Positions 18,283 to 27,740 are shown, counted from the stretch's first letter. The stretch is 64,000 nt of DNA from Seohaeicola saemankumensis (GCF_042678485.1 NZ_JBHTKR010000007.1:124001-188000); one strand, 5' to 3'. Notes: generated by a model from the sequence alone, not told the origin. Program-made: numbers and translations.

Positions 18283-18312
18283 TTGATACGCAGGCAGAAA
18301 CCGATCGGATCA
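18283..18312 (-). promoter_or_regulatory. Predicted ECF sigma E (RpoE) promoter of rpoHII
   Basis: Read on the minus strand: TGATCC (18312-18307), an 18-base spacer, then TATCAA (18288-18283), about 67 bases before the rpoHII ATG. TGATCC with this spacing is the known -35 of RpoE-dependent promoters in Rhodobacter. The element lies just upstream of, and on the opposite strand to, the cobU start chosen here. Confidence 0.75.
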
Positions 18313-18329
18313 AAAAACATGAGTCTGAC

Positions 18330-18863
18330 ATGTTGCCAAAGCTGACCCTGGTTCTGGGAGGGGCCGCCTCAGGGAAATCCGCCTTTGCGGAACGGCTGGT
18401 TCTGGACAGCGGGCTGGCGCCTGTCTACCTGGCCACGGCCCAGGCCTGGGACGAAGAGATGCGCGGCAAGATCGCACGCCATCGCAACGCCAGGGGCGCG
18501 GGATGGCTGACCCATGAGGCGCCGCTGGATCTGGCCCCTGCCCTGACGGCGGCGCGACCGGATCAGGCGGTATTGCTGGATTGCGCGACCCTGTGGCTGA
18601 CCAACCAGATGCTGGCCGATCATGATCTTGCGGCGCAGGAAACAGCGCTGCTGGCGGCATTGGATGCCTGTGCTGCCCCGGTCGTGGTTGTCAGCAACGA
18701 GATCGGCATGAGCGTGGTGCCCGAAAATGCCCTGGCCCGCCGTTTTCGCCAGGCACAAGGCGAGTTGAACCAGAGGCTTGCAGCCCAGGCGCCGCTTGTC
18801 GTGGCGGTGATGGCCGGTCTGCCGCTGGTACTGAAAGGCACCTTGCCGGGGTGTCGGGCATGA
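18330..18863 (+). CDS. cobU: Adenosylcobinamide kinase / adenosylcobinamide-phosphate guanylyltransferase
   Basis: Phosphorylates adenosylcobinamide and attaches GMP in the lower-ligand assembly of B12. 177 residues from ATG 18330; an in-frame ATG at 18279 would add 17 residues and overlap the rpoHII promoter, so it is less likely. Motifs: P-loop VLGGAASGKSAFAE, VYLATAQAWDEEM with catalytic His shortly after (KIARHRNARG), LLDCATLWLTN, and VVSNEIGMSVVPE. It overlaps the phosphatase gene by four bases. Useful to this organism because its ribonucleotide reductase (42788) needs B12. Confidence 0.93.
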   Translation: MLPKLTLVLGGAASGKSAFAERLVLDSGLAPVYLATAQAWDEEMRGKIARHRNARGAGWLTHEAPLDLAPALTAARPDQAVLLDCATLWLTNQMLADHDLAAQETALLAALDACAAPVVVVSNEIGMSVVPENALARRFRQAQGELNQRLAAQAPLVVAVMAGLPLVLKGTLPGCRA

Positions 18864-19432
18864 GCCGCTTTTTCTGGGTGCGCCACGGGCCGACCCATGC
18901 CAAGACCATGGTCGGCTGGTCCGATCTGCCGGCCGACCTGTCGGACAGCGCGCAGTTGGCGCGGCTGTCGGGCGTCCTGCCCGCCGAGGCCCTCGTGATC
19001 TCCTCGGACCTGGTGCGCGCCAGCGCCACGGCGGATGCGATTGCGGCCGGGCGGCAACGCCTGCCGCATGATCCGGACCTGCGCGAGATCCATTTCGGTG
19101 AATGGGAGCTTGCACATTTCGACGAGGTCGAGGATCAGGCCCGCTTGCGCGCCTATTGGGAGACTCCCGGCGACATCCGCCCGCCCGGCGGTGAAAGCTG
19201 GCACGAGGTCTGCGCCCGCGTTGACCGCGCCGTGGCCCGGCTGATGGCGGACCATCCCGGCCGGGACATCATCGCGGTGGCCCATTTCGGCGTGATCCTG
19301 ACACAGGTGCAGCAGGCCCTGCAAATCGGCGCCTACGCGGCGTTTTCGCACCGGATCGCCAATCTGTCGCTGACCGAACTGCACCACCAGGACGGGTCAT
19401 GGAACGCGTTGCGGATCAACCACCTGCCCTGA
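18860..19432 (+). CDS. Histidine phosphatase family protein (CobC-like)
   Basis: 190 residues, phosphoglycerate-mutase-like fold: the RHG motif is at the N-terminus (FFWVRHGPTHA), with conserved Arg in SSDLVRASATA, E in EIHFGEWE and the second catalytic His in VAHFGVIL. Overlap with cobU (ATGA) suggests alpha-ribazole-5'-phosphate phosphatase in B12 synthesis, but family members have many substrates. The assignment to cobC is inferred from the neighbour alone. Confidence 0.82.
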   Translation: MSRFFWVRHGPTHAKTMVGWSDLPADLSDSAQLARLSGVLPAEALVISSDLVRASATADAIAAGRQRLPHDPDLREIHFGEWELAHFDEVEDQARLRAYWETPGDIRPPGGESWHEVCARVDRAVARLMADHPGRDIIAVAHFGVILTQVQQALQIGAYAAFSHRIANLSLTELHHQDGSWNALRINHLP

Positions 19433-19528
19433 TCACGCGCCCGGCGCCAATGGCGCGGCGGATCTTCGTTAATCATTCCGAAAGAAAAACAGCTTAGCCA
19501 TTAACCATGGTGAAGGATGGGGTCGGGG

Positions 19529-21043
19529 ATGGTGGCGCGCGCCTATACGGTGGCTTTTGAAGGCGTCTCGGCCCGGACGGTCGAGGTGCAATGCGCGGTC
19601 ACGCCGGGCTTGCCGGGCTTTTCGGTCGTGGGCCTGCCCGACAAGGCCGTGTCCGAGGCGCGCGACAGGGTACGCGCCGCGCTGAGCGCCATGGCGATTG
19701 CCCTGCCCAGCAAGCGGATCACGGTGAACCTGTCGCCTGCGGATCTTCCCAAGGAAGGCAGCCATTTCGACCTGCCGATCGCGCTGGCGCTGCTGGCCGC
19801 GCTTGACATCATTCCCGCCGATGCGGTCGAAGGCGTTACCGCGCTGGGGGAATTGTCGCTGGATGGATCCCTTGTCGGCGTGCTGGGCGCCCTGCCCGCA
19901 GCCATGACCGCCGCAGAGGAAGGCCGCATTCTGGTCTGTCCCCGCGCCTCGGGGGCAGAAGCGGCCTGGGTCGGTGGCTGCCAGGTCATCGCAGCGGCAA
20001 GCCTGATGGATGTGGTGCGTCATTTCACCGGGCAGTCGCCCATCGCGCCGGCCGAACCCGGCGAGGTCACGGGCCTGACAAATGCGCGCTGCCTGCGCGA
20101 TGTGAAGGGACAGGAACGCGCCAAGCGCGCGCTGGAAATCGCCGCCGCCGGGCGGCATCACCTGCTGCTGCTGGGCACGCCCGGATCGGGCAAGTCGATG
20201 CTGGCGGCGCGCATTCCCGGCATCCTGCCGCCGCTCACGGCGGCCGAGGCGCTGGAAACCTCGATGATCCATTCGCTGGCCGGATTGCTGGACGAGGGTG
20301 GCATTTCACGCGCACGGCCCTTCCGCGAGCCGCATCATACGGCTTCCATGGCCGCGATCGTGGGCGGGGGGCGCTCCGCACGGCCCGACGAGATCAGCCT
20401 GGCGCATCACGGGGTGCTGTTCATGGACGAGTTTCCCGAATTCCCGCGCGGTGTGCTGGAGACCCTGCGCCAACCGATCGAAACCGGAGAGGTGATGGTG
20501 GCGCGGGCCAATGCGCATGTCCGTTATCCCTGCCGCTTCATGCTGGTCGCGGCGGCGAACCCCTGCAAATGCGGCTATCTGACCGATCCGGCAAGGGCCT
20601 GCACCCGCGCCCCGATCTGCGGCGAGGATTACATCGGACGGATCAGCGGCCCGCTGATGGATCGCTTCGACCTGCGTGTCGAAGTGCCGCCCGTCGCCTA
20701 TACCGACCTTGATCTGCCCGCATCGGGCGACAGCTCGGTGCAGGTCGCAGCGCGTGTGGCTGCGGCACGGCAGATCCAGGCCACGCGTTTTGCCGAGGTG
20801 GCAGACATGCATCTGAACGCCGATGCAGAGGGGGCGGTGCTGGATCGCGTCGCGACACCCGATGCGGCGGGGCGGGCGCTGCTGGGGCGTATCGCCGAAC
20901 GCTTTGGCCTGACCGCGCGCGGCTATCACCGCGTCATGCGGGTTGCGCGCACCATTGCGGATCTGGAAGGGTCCGAAGGCGTCGCAAGCACACATGTGGC
21001 CGAGGCCGCAAGCTATCGTCTTGTGGGTGTCCGGGAAAGTTGA
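19529..21043 (+). CDS. comM: YifB/ComM-family Mg-chelatase-like AAA+ ATPase
   Basis: Hexameric helicase that in Vibrio drives branch migration during natural transformation. 504 residues from ATG 19529; a start 12 bases earlier is possible. An N-terminal Lon-like ChlI domain (SVVGLPDKAVSEARDRVRAA, KRITVNLSPADLPKEG) precedes the ATPase core with Walker A LLLGTPGSGKSML, Walker B GVLFMDEFPEF and a Cys-rich insert (NPCKCGYL, CTRAPICGEDY). The C-terminal part has the usual YHRVMRVARTIADLEG. It stands alone here. Confidence 0.93.
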   Translation: MVARAYTVAFEGVSARTVEVQCAVTPGLPGFSVVGLPDKAVSEARDRVRAALSAMAIALPSKRITVNLSPADLPKEGSHFDLPIALALLAALDIIPADAVEGVTALGELSLDGSLVGVLGALPAAMTAAEEGRILVCPRASGAEAAWVGGCQVIAAASLMDVVRHFTGQSPIAPAEPGEVTGLTNARCLRDVKGQERAKRALEIAAAGRHHLLLLGTPGSGKSMLAARIPGILPPLTAAEALETSMIHSLAGLLDEGGISRARPFREPHHTASMAAIVGGGRSARPDEISLAHHGVLFMDEFPEFPRGVLETLRQPIETGEVMVARANAHVRYPCRFMLVAAANPCKCGYLTDPARACTRAPICGEDYIGRISGPLMDRFDLRVEVPPVAYTDLDLPASGDSSVQVAARVAAARQIQATRFAEVADMHLNADAEGAVLDRVATPDAAGRALLGRIAERFGLTARGYHRVMRVARTIADLEGSEGVASTHVAEAASYRLVGVRES

Positions 21044-21049
21044 TCCCGA

Positions 21050-21985
21050 TCAGGCGCGCCGCGCCTCGATCCGTTCCCATATTCCGGCCGCGATGTTCAC
21101 ACCGTCGAACCGCTCCAGCTCCTGAATGCCAGTGGGCGAGGTCACGTTGATCTCGGTCAGCCATGTCCCGATCACGTCGATGCCCACGAAAACCTGGCCT
21201 TTTTCACGCAGAACCGGGCCGATGCGCGCGCATATCTCAAGATCGCGTTCCGTCAGGCCGATCTTTTCAGGACGTCCACCCACATGCATGTTGGACCGGG
21301 TTTCGCCCGCAGCCGGCACACGGTTGATTGCGCCCACCGCTTCGCCATCCACAAGGATGACACGCTTGTCGCCCTTGCTGACATCGGGAAGATATTTCTG
21401 CACAATCAGCGGCTCGCGGCTGAAGCCGGTGAAGAGTTCGTGCAACGAGGACAGGTTTCGGTCATCCGAGGTCAGCCGGAACACACCCGCACCGCCATTG
21501 CCATAAAGCGGCTTGAGGATCACATCGCCATGGCGATCCTTGAAGGCACGTATGGTTGCCAGATCTCGCGCGATCGTCGTGGGCGGGGTCAGGTCAGGGA
21601 AATTCAGAACCAGCAGTTTCTCGGGCGAATTACGCACCCAGAAAGGATCGTTCACCACAAGGGTCTTGGGGTGGATCCGGTCCAGCAGATGCGTGGTCGT
21701 GATGTAGAACATGTCGAACGGCGGGTCCTGGCGCAGCCAGACCACGTCAAATTCCGACAGGTCAACCTCGGTTTGCGCGCCCAGCCGATAATGGTCGCCT
21801 TGCACCCGCTGCACGGTGACCGGCCAGCCACGCGCCGTGATTCGACCCTCCTGGTAGGCCAGCTGGTCGGGGGTGTAGTAGAACAGCTCGTGACCACGCG
21901 CCTGGGCTTCCTCCATCAGGCGGAACGTGCTGTCGGCATTGATGTTGATCGGCCCGATCGGGTCCATCTGAAAGGCGATTTTCAT
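21050..21985 (-). CDS. gshB: Glutathione synthase
   Basis: Joins gamma-glutamylcysteine with glycine using ATP. 311 residues from the ATG at 21985, preceded by AGGGGAG at about seven bases; an upstream ATG would add 13 residues. Typical N-terminus MKIAFQMDPIGPININADS, ATP-grasp residues in VILKPLYGNGGAGVF and C-terminal FVGIDVIGTWLTEINVTSPTG. Downstream of yraN and rsmI on the same strand, an arrangement common in Rhodobacterales. Confidence 0.96.
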   Translation of the reverse strand: MKIAFQMDPIGPININADSTFRLMEEAQARGHELFYYTPDQLAYQEGRITARGWPVTVQRVQGDHYRLGAQTEVDLSEFDVVWLRQDPPFDMFYITTTHLLDRIHPKTLVVNDPFWVRNSPEKLLVLNFPDLTPPTTIARDLATIRAFKDRHGDVILKPLYGNGGAGVFRLTSDDRNLSSLHELFTGFSREPLIVQKYLPDVSKGDKRVILVDGEAVGAINRVPAAGETRSNMHVGGRPEKIGLTERDLEICARIGPVLREKGQVFVGIDVIGTWLTEINVTSPTGIQELERFDGVNIAAGIWERIEARRA

Positions 21986-22099
21986 GTCCGGCTCCCCTGA
22001 GGATAGAGCCTTTACATGGCGCAACCAAAGCGGCGAGACAATCCGAAATGCCGCAACCGCCGCGCGCAGTTCAGGCCGGGGCGTGCCTGACCCATATCT

Positions 22100-22666
22100 T
22101 CAGCATTCCAGGGCGAAGGCGTTTTCCAGGATGAAATGCGCGCCAAAGCTGTTGACCGTGGCCAGATCGAATCGCATCTGCGTCAGTTGCGATCTCTGGG
22201 TCTGCCCCAGAAATTCCGTAGCCGCCTCCAGAATGCGGTCGCATTGCGCGCGACCACGGGATCGAAGCGCCGTATCGAAACTGCGGCTTTTCTTGACCTC
22301 GACGAACACAAGCGCATCCCCATCCGAAAAGATCATGTCGATTTCCGCCCGCGATCCGCGCCAGCGACGCACAACAGGCTTCAGCCCCTTTTGCACATAG
22401 GCTTTTTCGACAGCATCTTCAGCGGCAAGTCCCGACAGGTATGACAGCCGGCCACGTGTCTGGCGCGCTTGCTGTACCGAAGGGGATGCCACGGGTGTCT
22501 TGGGGGATGGCTTGGGGCATGGCTTGGGCTGCGACGACACCGTAGCCCGGCTTTTCAGCCCTGGCGCCCCCGGCATGGACAGCGGCGCCGCCAGAGGCAT
22601 GGCCAGTGGCAGATCAAGCTGGACTGGCCGGGCCGAAACCCCTGCCGGATCAAAGCGAAGTGTCAT
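22100..22666 (-). CDS. yraN: YraN family protein (UPF0102) with N-terminal extension
   Basis: 188 residues. The C-terminal 115 or so form the nuclease-like YraN domain: GLAAEDAVEKAYVQKG, then E and D in RGSRAEIDMIF, and EVKK in DALVFVEVKKS, the pattern of a restriction-endonuclease-like fold. Residues 1 to about 75 are Pro/Ser/Ala/Lys-rich and of low complexity; standard YraN is about 120 residues. The ATG overlaps the end of rsmI by 17 bases. A later start inside the extension is possible. Cellular function is not established for the family. Confidence 0.85.
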   Translation of the reverse strand: MTLRFDPAGVSARPVQLDLPLAMPLAAPLSMPGAPGLKSRATVSSQPKPCPKPSPKTPVASPSVQQARQTRGRLSYLSGLAAEDAVEKAYVQKGLKPVVRRWRGSRAEIDMIFSDGDALVFVEVKKSRSFDTALRSRGRAQCDRILEAATEFLGQTQRSQLTQMRFDLATVNSFGAHFILENAFALEC

Positions 22667-23534
22667 TTTTCCTGCTCCTTTCCTGCTCCAGCTTGAGGGC
22701 CATCTGGTAGACCTGCCTGCGCGCCAGCCCGGTCCGCGCCGCCACGATATCCGCCGCATCGCGCACCGATTTTTCCTTCAACGCCTCTGCAAGCATCAGT
22801 TCTACATCAGATTCCCTAACATTCTCCGAAGACTTCCTCTCGATCAGCACCACGATCTCGCCTTTCAGGCTTCGGGTGGCGCAGATATCGCCAAGCTCCC
22901 GCAAGGTGCCGGATATGACCTCCTCGAATTTCTTGGTCAGTTCTCGGCACAGCGCGGCTTTGCGGTCTTCGCCCAGGACCTCGGCGCAATCTCGCAGCAT
23001 TGCACCGATCCGTTTCGGCGATTCGTAAAAGACCAGCGTTCCGGGGATATCGGCATAGCCGCGCAGTGCCGTCTTGCGCTGGCTGGCGCTATTGGGCAGG
23101 AAACCTGCGAAAAAGAAGCGGTCTGTCGGCAAGCCGCCGACGGTCAGCGCCGTGATCACGGCCGACGCGCCCGGTGCCGCGGTGACGGCAAACCCTGCCT
23201 CTCGTGCCGCGCGCGCCAGATCGAAACCCGGATCGGCCACCATGGGCGTGCCCGCCTCGGACGCGTAGGCCAGGCTGCGCCCCTGCGCCAGAAGATCCAG
23301 TAGCCGCGGCCGCATCTGCGCGCCATTGTGGTCGTGATAGGCGAAGATCTGGCGATCTCCCAGTGGAATGCCGTGTATTTCCATCAGCTTGCGTAGCGTT
23401 CTGGTGTCTTCGGCCGCCAGCACGTCGGCGCTTGCCAAAATGTCCATCGCACGCAGCGTGATGTCGCGCGCCGATCCGATCGGTGTGGACACGAGGTAAA
23501 GCCCCGGTGAGAGATTCACGGATTTCGAATTCAA
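22650..23534 (-). CDS. rsmI: 16S rRNA (cytidine1402-2'-O)-methyltransferase RsmI
   Basis: SAM-dependent methyltransferase acting on 16S rRNA C1402 in the decoding centre. 294 residues. The TTG at 23534 is chosen because GGAGGGG lies seven bases upstream. Motifs: LYLVSTPIGSARDITLRA, AAEDTRTLRKLM, YHDHN, ASEAGTPMVADPG and PGASAVITAL, all typical of the tetrapyrrole-methylase fold in RsmI. Divergent from the LpoA-like gene and followed by yraN, a neighbourhood conserved across proteobacteria. Confidence 0.95.
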   Translation of the reverse strand: MNSKSVNLSPGLYLVSTPIGSARDITLRAMDILASADVLAAEDTRTLRKLMEIHGIPLGDRQIFAYHDHNGAQMRPRLLDLLAQGRSLAYASEAGTPMVADPGFDLARAAREAGFAVTAAPGASAVITALTVGGLPTDRFFFAGFLPNSASQRKTALRGYADIPGTLVFYESPKRIGAMLRDCAEVLGEDRKAALCRELTKKFEEVISGTLRELGDICATRSLKGEIVVLIERKSSENVRESDVELMLAEALKEKSVRDAADIVAARTGLARRQVYQMALKLEQERSRKNDTSL

Positions 23535-23621
23535 TGCTGGACCCCTCCGGCGTGGTGTTTATGATGATTTCGCGTGCCGGTGGCGCAGATCACCGTTTAT
23601 GTCGAGGGAGAAGTCTGTTTC

Positions 23622-24881
23622 ATGTTCGCGTTCAAGTCACCCCCCCGCAAGTCATTCCTGACACCTGCCCTTGAAATCGTCGAGGGCGCGGGCCGCGTGA
23701 TGCGCCGCATGTCGCGGGCGATCCTGCCGCAGGGCGGTGCCATTCTGGCGCTGGCCGCCATCGGTGCCATCGCCGCATGCGAGCCGATCGACACCTCCTT
23801 GGGGCGACCGGGCGCGGCTCTTGACACATCGACGCCGGTGCCCGTTGCCTTGCTGGTGCCGCGCGGTTCCGCCAATGCCAGCGACGAGGTGCTGGCCCGG
23901 TCGCTGGAAAACGCGGCGCGCCTGGCGATCGCGGATCTGGGCGATGTGGCCATCGACCTGCGTGTCTACGGCACCGCCGGCTCTGCGGCCAACGCACAGC
24001 AAGCAGCACTTCAGGCCGTTGCTGACGGGGCCGCGATCATCCTGGGTCCGGTCTACGGCGAGAACGCAAATGCTGCGGCAGTGGCCGTGGCCTCAAGCGG
24101 GGTCAGCGTTCTGGCCTTCACCAACAACGCCTCGATCGCGGGCGGGAACCTGTTCATCCTTGGGCACACCTTCGAGAACACGGCCCAGCGATTGGCCAGC
24201 TATGCGGTGCGCCAGGGAAAAGGCCGCGCCGTCGTGGTCTATTCCGAGGATGTCGATGGCCAGGCGGGACGCCAGGCGATCGAGGTCGCATTGACGCGCA
24301 GCGGCGGCACGGTTGTTGGCAGTGTCGGGCACGCGTTTTCGCAAAACGGGGTGGTGCAGGCGATTCCGCAAATCGTCAGCAGCGTGCGGAACGGCGCCGC
24401 CGATGCGGTCTTTCTGACCGCCAACACCGCTGGCGCGCTGCCCCTGCTGACGCAGCTGTTGCCCGAGGCGGGCATCTCGCCTGCGGTCACGCAATATATC
24501 GGGCTGACCCGCTGGGACGTTCCCAGCCAGACCCTGGACCTTCCGGGGGTTCAGGGCGGCTGGTTCGCCATCCCCGATCCGATCATGACCGCGCAGTTCC
24601 GTGACAGGTATCAGACCGCCTATGGCGAGACGCCACATGCGATCGGCGGGCTGGCCTATGACGGCATTGCGGCTATCGGTGCCCTGGTCAGTTCCGGACG
24701 GCCCGATGCGCTGAGCCGGGCCAGCCTGACACAAGGCGCCGGCTTCGAGGGGGTGAACGGCATTTTCCGGCTGCGCGCGGATGGTACCAACGAACGCGGA
24801 CTGGCCGTGGCCCAGATTCGCGACAGACAGGTGGTTGTGATTGACCCTGCCCCAAGAACCTTTGGCGGTGCCGGATTGTGA
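23622..24881 (+). CDS. Penicillin-binding protein activator (LpoA-like lipoprotein)
   Basis: Probable outer-membrane lipoprotein that stimulates class A PBPs. 419 residues from ATG 23622 (GGGAG about 13 bases upstream); a start at 23700 would leave a more ordinary signal peptide. The lipobox is LAAIGAIAAC. The mature part is a type 1 periplasmic-binding fold: VALLVPRGSAN, AIILGPVYGENA, VLAFTNNASIAGGNLFILG and GLAYDGIAAIGAL. Its place beside rsmI and yraN matches lpoA in E. coli, though PBP activation here is inference. The 3' end overlaps glnD by 41 bases. Confidence 0.85.
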   Translation: MFAFKSPPRKSFLTPALEIVEGAGRVMRRMSRAILPQGGAILALAAIGAIAACEPIDTSLGRPGAALDTSTPVPVALLVPRGSANASDEVLARSLENAARLAIADLGDVAIDLRVYGTAGSAANAQQAALQAVADGAAIILGPVYGENANAAAVAVASSGVSVLAFTNNASIAGGNLFILGHTFENTAQRLASYAVRQGKGRAVVVYSEDVDGQAGRQAIEVALTRSGGTVVGSVGHAFSQNGVVQAIPQIVSSVRNGAADAVFLTANTAGALPLLTQLLPEAGISPAVTQYIGLTRWDVPSQTLDLPGVQGGWFAIPDPIMTAQFRDRYQTAYGETPHAIGGLAYDGIAAIGALVSSGRPDALSRASLTQGAGFEGVNGIFRLRADGTNERGLAVAQIRDRQVVVIDPAPRTFGGAGL

Positions 24882-27663
24882 TCCGGCGCTGACCGCTGTC
24901 CCGCTGCCGCTTCGCTCCGCTCCGGACGATCTGATCTGTCCTGCCGCGTCGATCTTCGACGCGCCAGCCGTCGCACAGGCGCTTGCCGCGGCCACGGCGG
25001 GGCTTGAGCCGGGGCAGATCCGCGCGGCGGTCGTTCCTGTCCTGTCGCAGGCGTTGCAGCAAGGCCGCGCCGCGATCGCCGAAGCGTTTTCCGCGCGCCC
25101 CTTCGATGCGCGTCCGGTCACCCGTGCCTATTGCTGGCTGACCGACTGCATCGTGGCCAGCGCGCAGGATGTAGCGATCCGACTGATACATCCGCAAAAA
25201 CCCGCAGGGTCTGGCGAGCGTCTGGCGCTGATCGCGGTCGGCGGCTATGGCCGCGGCGAGATGGCGCCGCAATCGGATGTGGACCTGCTGTTTCTCAGCC
25301 CGACCCGGATCTCGCCCTGGGCCGAATCCGTGATCGAGACGATGCTCTATATCCTGTGGGATTTGCGCCTGAAGGTTGGTCATGCCAGCCGCACCATCAA
25401 GGATTGCCTGCGGCTGGGAGACGAGGATTTCACGATCCGCACGGCCCTTCTGGAACATCGCTACCTTGCCGGCGATGCAGAGCTGGCGGCCGAGCTTGAC
25501 CGGCGCCTCAAGACCGAACTGTTCAAGGGGACCGCGCGGGAATTCATCGAGGCCAAGCTGAACGAACGGGATTCCCGCCACGAAAAGCAAGGTGGCCAGC
25601 GCTACATGGTCGAGCCTAACGTGAAGGAGGGCAAAGGCGGCCTGCGCGACCTGCAATCGCTGTTCTGGATCGCCAAATACCTGCATGGTGTCCAGAACCC
25701 CGCAGAGCTTGTCCGCCTCAAGATGTTCCGCCCCGAGGAATTCGCGACCTTCCAGAAGGCCGAGAATTTCCTTTGGGCCGTGCGCTGCCACCTGCACCTG
25801 ATCACCGGGCGCCCCGCCGATCAGCTGACCTTTGACCTGCAGGTGCAGGTCGCCGAAAGGATGGGATATGTCGACAAGGGCGGGCGCCGCGCGGTCGAAC
25901 ATTTCATGCAGGATTACTTCCGCCATGCGACTTCTGTCGGCGATCTGACACGGATCTTCCTGACGAAGCTGGAAGCCTTGCATGTCAAGTCCGGCCCGCT
26001 GCTGGAGCGGATTTTCCGGCGCGTGCCAAAGGTCAAGCCCGGCTACCAGGTGATCCACAACAGGCTTGCGATCGAGAACGAGGCAAAGTTTCTCAAGGAC
26101 AAGGTGAACCTGCTGCGCCTGTTCGAGGAAGCCCTCAGGACGGGCATGCTGATCCACCCCGATGCCATGCGCCTGGTCACGGCGAACCTGCACCTGATCG
26201 ACGACGATCTGCGCACCACCCGCGAGGCGCAGCAGATCTTCATGGATCTGCTGCTGAAACACGGCAACCCGGAACGCGCTTTGCGCCGCATGAACGAGCT
26301 GGGCATGCTGGCGGCCTTCATCCCCGAATTCGAACCCATCGTGGCGATGATGCAGTTCAACATGTACCACAGCTACACGGTGGACGAGCATACGATCCAG
26401 TGCATCAGCAACCTGGCTCAGATCGAACGGGGCGAACTGGTCGAGGAGCTTCCCGTCGCCTCGGGGATCCTGCGTGCGGGGGTGAACCGCAAGGTTCTCT
26501 ATGTCGCGCTGCTGCTGCATGACATCGGCAAGGGCCGGGCCGAGGATCATTCCGTGCTGGGCGCGCAGATCGCGCGCAAGGTGGCGCCGCGCCTTGGCCT
26601 GAACAAGGCGGATTGCGAAACGGTGGAATGGCTGGTGCGCTATCACCTGCTGATGTCCGACATGGCGCAGAAACGCGACCTCTCTGATCCGCGCACCCTG
26701 CGCGATTTCGCCAAGGCCGTGCGAACCCGCAAGCGGCTTGATCTGCTGACGGTGCTGACGGTCTGCGACATTCGCGGCGTGGGTCCCAACACCTGGAACA
26801 ACTGGAAGGCCATGCTGATCCGGCAGCTTCACCGCGAGACGACACGCGCGCTGGAACACGGGCTGGAGGATCTGAACCGTGAACACCGCGGCGCCGAGGC
26901 GAAAGCGGCCCTGCGCGATGCCCTCAAGGGTTGGGAGGCCGCAGCGCTCAAGACCGAACTGGGGCGGCATTATCCACCCTATTGGCAGGGTCTCGACACC
27001 CGCACGCAGGTGGTCTTTGCCAATATGCTGCGCGACCTTCCCGATGACGAGATCAGGATCGACCTGGTCCCGGACGAGGATCGCGACGCAACCCGCGCCT
27101 GTTTCGCCCTGTCCGATCATCCGGGCATCTTCTCGCGTCTTGCGGGGGCGCTGGCGCTGGTGGGGGCGAACGTGGTCGATGCGCGCACCTATACATCCAA
27201 GGACGGCTTTGCCACGGCCGTCTTCTGGATCCAGGATGAAAGCGGCAGCCCCTATGACGCCACGCGCCTGCCCCGGCTGCGCCAGATGATCGGCAAGACC
27301 CTGAAAGGCGAGGTCGTCACAACCGAAGCCATCAAGAGCCGCGACAAGATCAAGAAGCGCGAACGCGCCTTCCGGGTCGCCACCTCCATCACCTTCGACA
27401 ACGAGGGTTCCGAGATCTACACCATCATCGAGGTGGACACGCGCGACCGTCCCGGCCTGCTGTTCGACCTGACCCGCACCCTGGCGAACGCGAATGTCTA
27501 TATCGCCAGCGCCGTGATCGCGACCTATGGCGAACAGGTGGTCGATACCTTCTACGTCAAGGACATGTTCGGGTTGAAATTCCATTCGCTGCCCAAGCAG
27601 AAGGCGCTTGAGCGCAAGTTGCGCGACGCGATCGAGAAGGGCGTGGAACGCGCCATCTCGTGA
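24841..27663 (+). CDS. glnD: Bifunctional [protein-PII] uridylyltransferase / uridylyl-removing enzyme
   Basis: Nitrogen sensor that uridylylates PII when glutamine is low and removes UMP when it is high. 940 residues. The nucleotidyltransferase motif GGYGRGEMAPQSDVD is at about 134-148, the HD hydrolase motif HDIGKG at about 560, and two C-terminal ACT domains (about 745-825 and 860-940) bind glutamine. The likely start is a TTG at 24841 within the end of the LpoA-like gene, with AGGTGG about eight bases upstream. Length is normal. Translational coupling to the upstream gene looks probable. Confidence 0.95.
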   Translation: MTLPQEPLAVPDCDPALTAVPLPLRSAPDDLICPAASIFDAPAVAQALAAATAGLEPGQIRAAVVPVLSQALQQGRAAIAEAFSARPFDARPVTRAYCWLTDCIVASAQDVAIRLIHPQKPAGSGERLALIAVGGYGRGEMAPQSDVDLLFLSPTRISPWAESVIETMLYILWDLRLKVGHASRTIKDCLRLGDEDFTIRTALLEHRYLAGDAELAAELDRRLKTELFKGTAREFIEAKLNERDSRHEKQGGQRYMVEPNVKEGKGGLRDLQSLFWIAKYLHGVQNPAELVRLKMFRPEEFATFQKAENFLWAVRCHLHLITGRPADQLTFDLQVQVAERMGYVDKGGRRAVEHFMQDYFRHATSVGDLTRIFLTKLEALHVKSGPLLERIFRRVPKVKPGYQVIHNRLAIENEAKFLKDKVNLLRLFEEALRTGMLIHPDAMRLVTANLHLIDDDLRTTREAQQIFMDLLLKHGNPERALRRMNELGMLAAFIPEFEPIVAMMQFNMYHSYTVDEHTIQCISNLAQIERGELVEELPVASGILRAGVNRKVLYVALLLHDIGKGRAEDHSVLGAQIARKVAPRLGLNKADCETVEWLVRYHLLMSDMAQKRDLSDPRTLRDFAKAVRTRKRLDLLTVLTVCDIRGVGPNTWNNWKAMLIRQLHRETTRALEHGLEDLNREHRGAEAKAALRDALKGWEAAALKTELGRHYPPYWQGLDTRTQVVFANMLRDLPDDEIRIDLVPDEDRDATRACFALSDHPGIFSRLAGALALVGANVVDARTYTSKDGFATAVFWIQDESGSPYDATRLPRLRQMIGKTLKGEVVTTEAIKSRDKIKKRERAFRVATSITFDNEGSEIYTIIEVDTRDRPGLLFDLTRTLANANVYIASAVIATYGEQVVDTFYVKDMFGLKFHSLPKQKALERKLRDAIEKGVERAIS

Positions 27664-27719
27664 CGGCGGGCGGGTTCCGCGGCACCCTTCGGCACGGCAT
27701 TCGCGTGCAGGCAAGGCGG

Positions 27720-27740
27720 CAGAAGCCTGCGGGGCTTCTG
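27720..27740 (+). repeat. Intergenic hairpin between glnD and murJ
   Basis: CAGAAGCC / GGCTTCTG, an 8-bp perfect stem with a five-base loop, in the 166-base glnD-murJ gap. No T-run follows, so it is a poor rho-independent terminator. It may be a degenerate palindromic repeat or an mRNA stabilising hairpin. Confidence 0.55.

Noticed and set aside
19433..19528. Terminator after the histidine phosphatase gene
   Set aside because: CGCGCC/GGCGCG can pair over six bases but no T-run follows, so it is not convincing.
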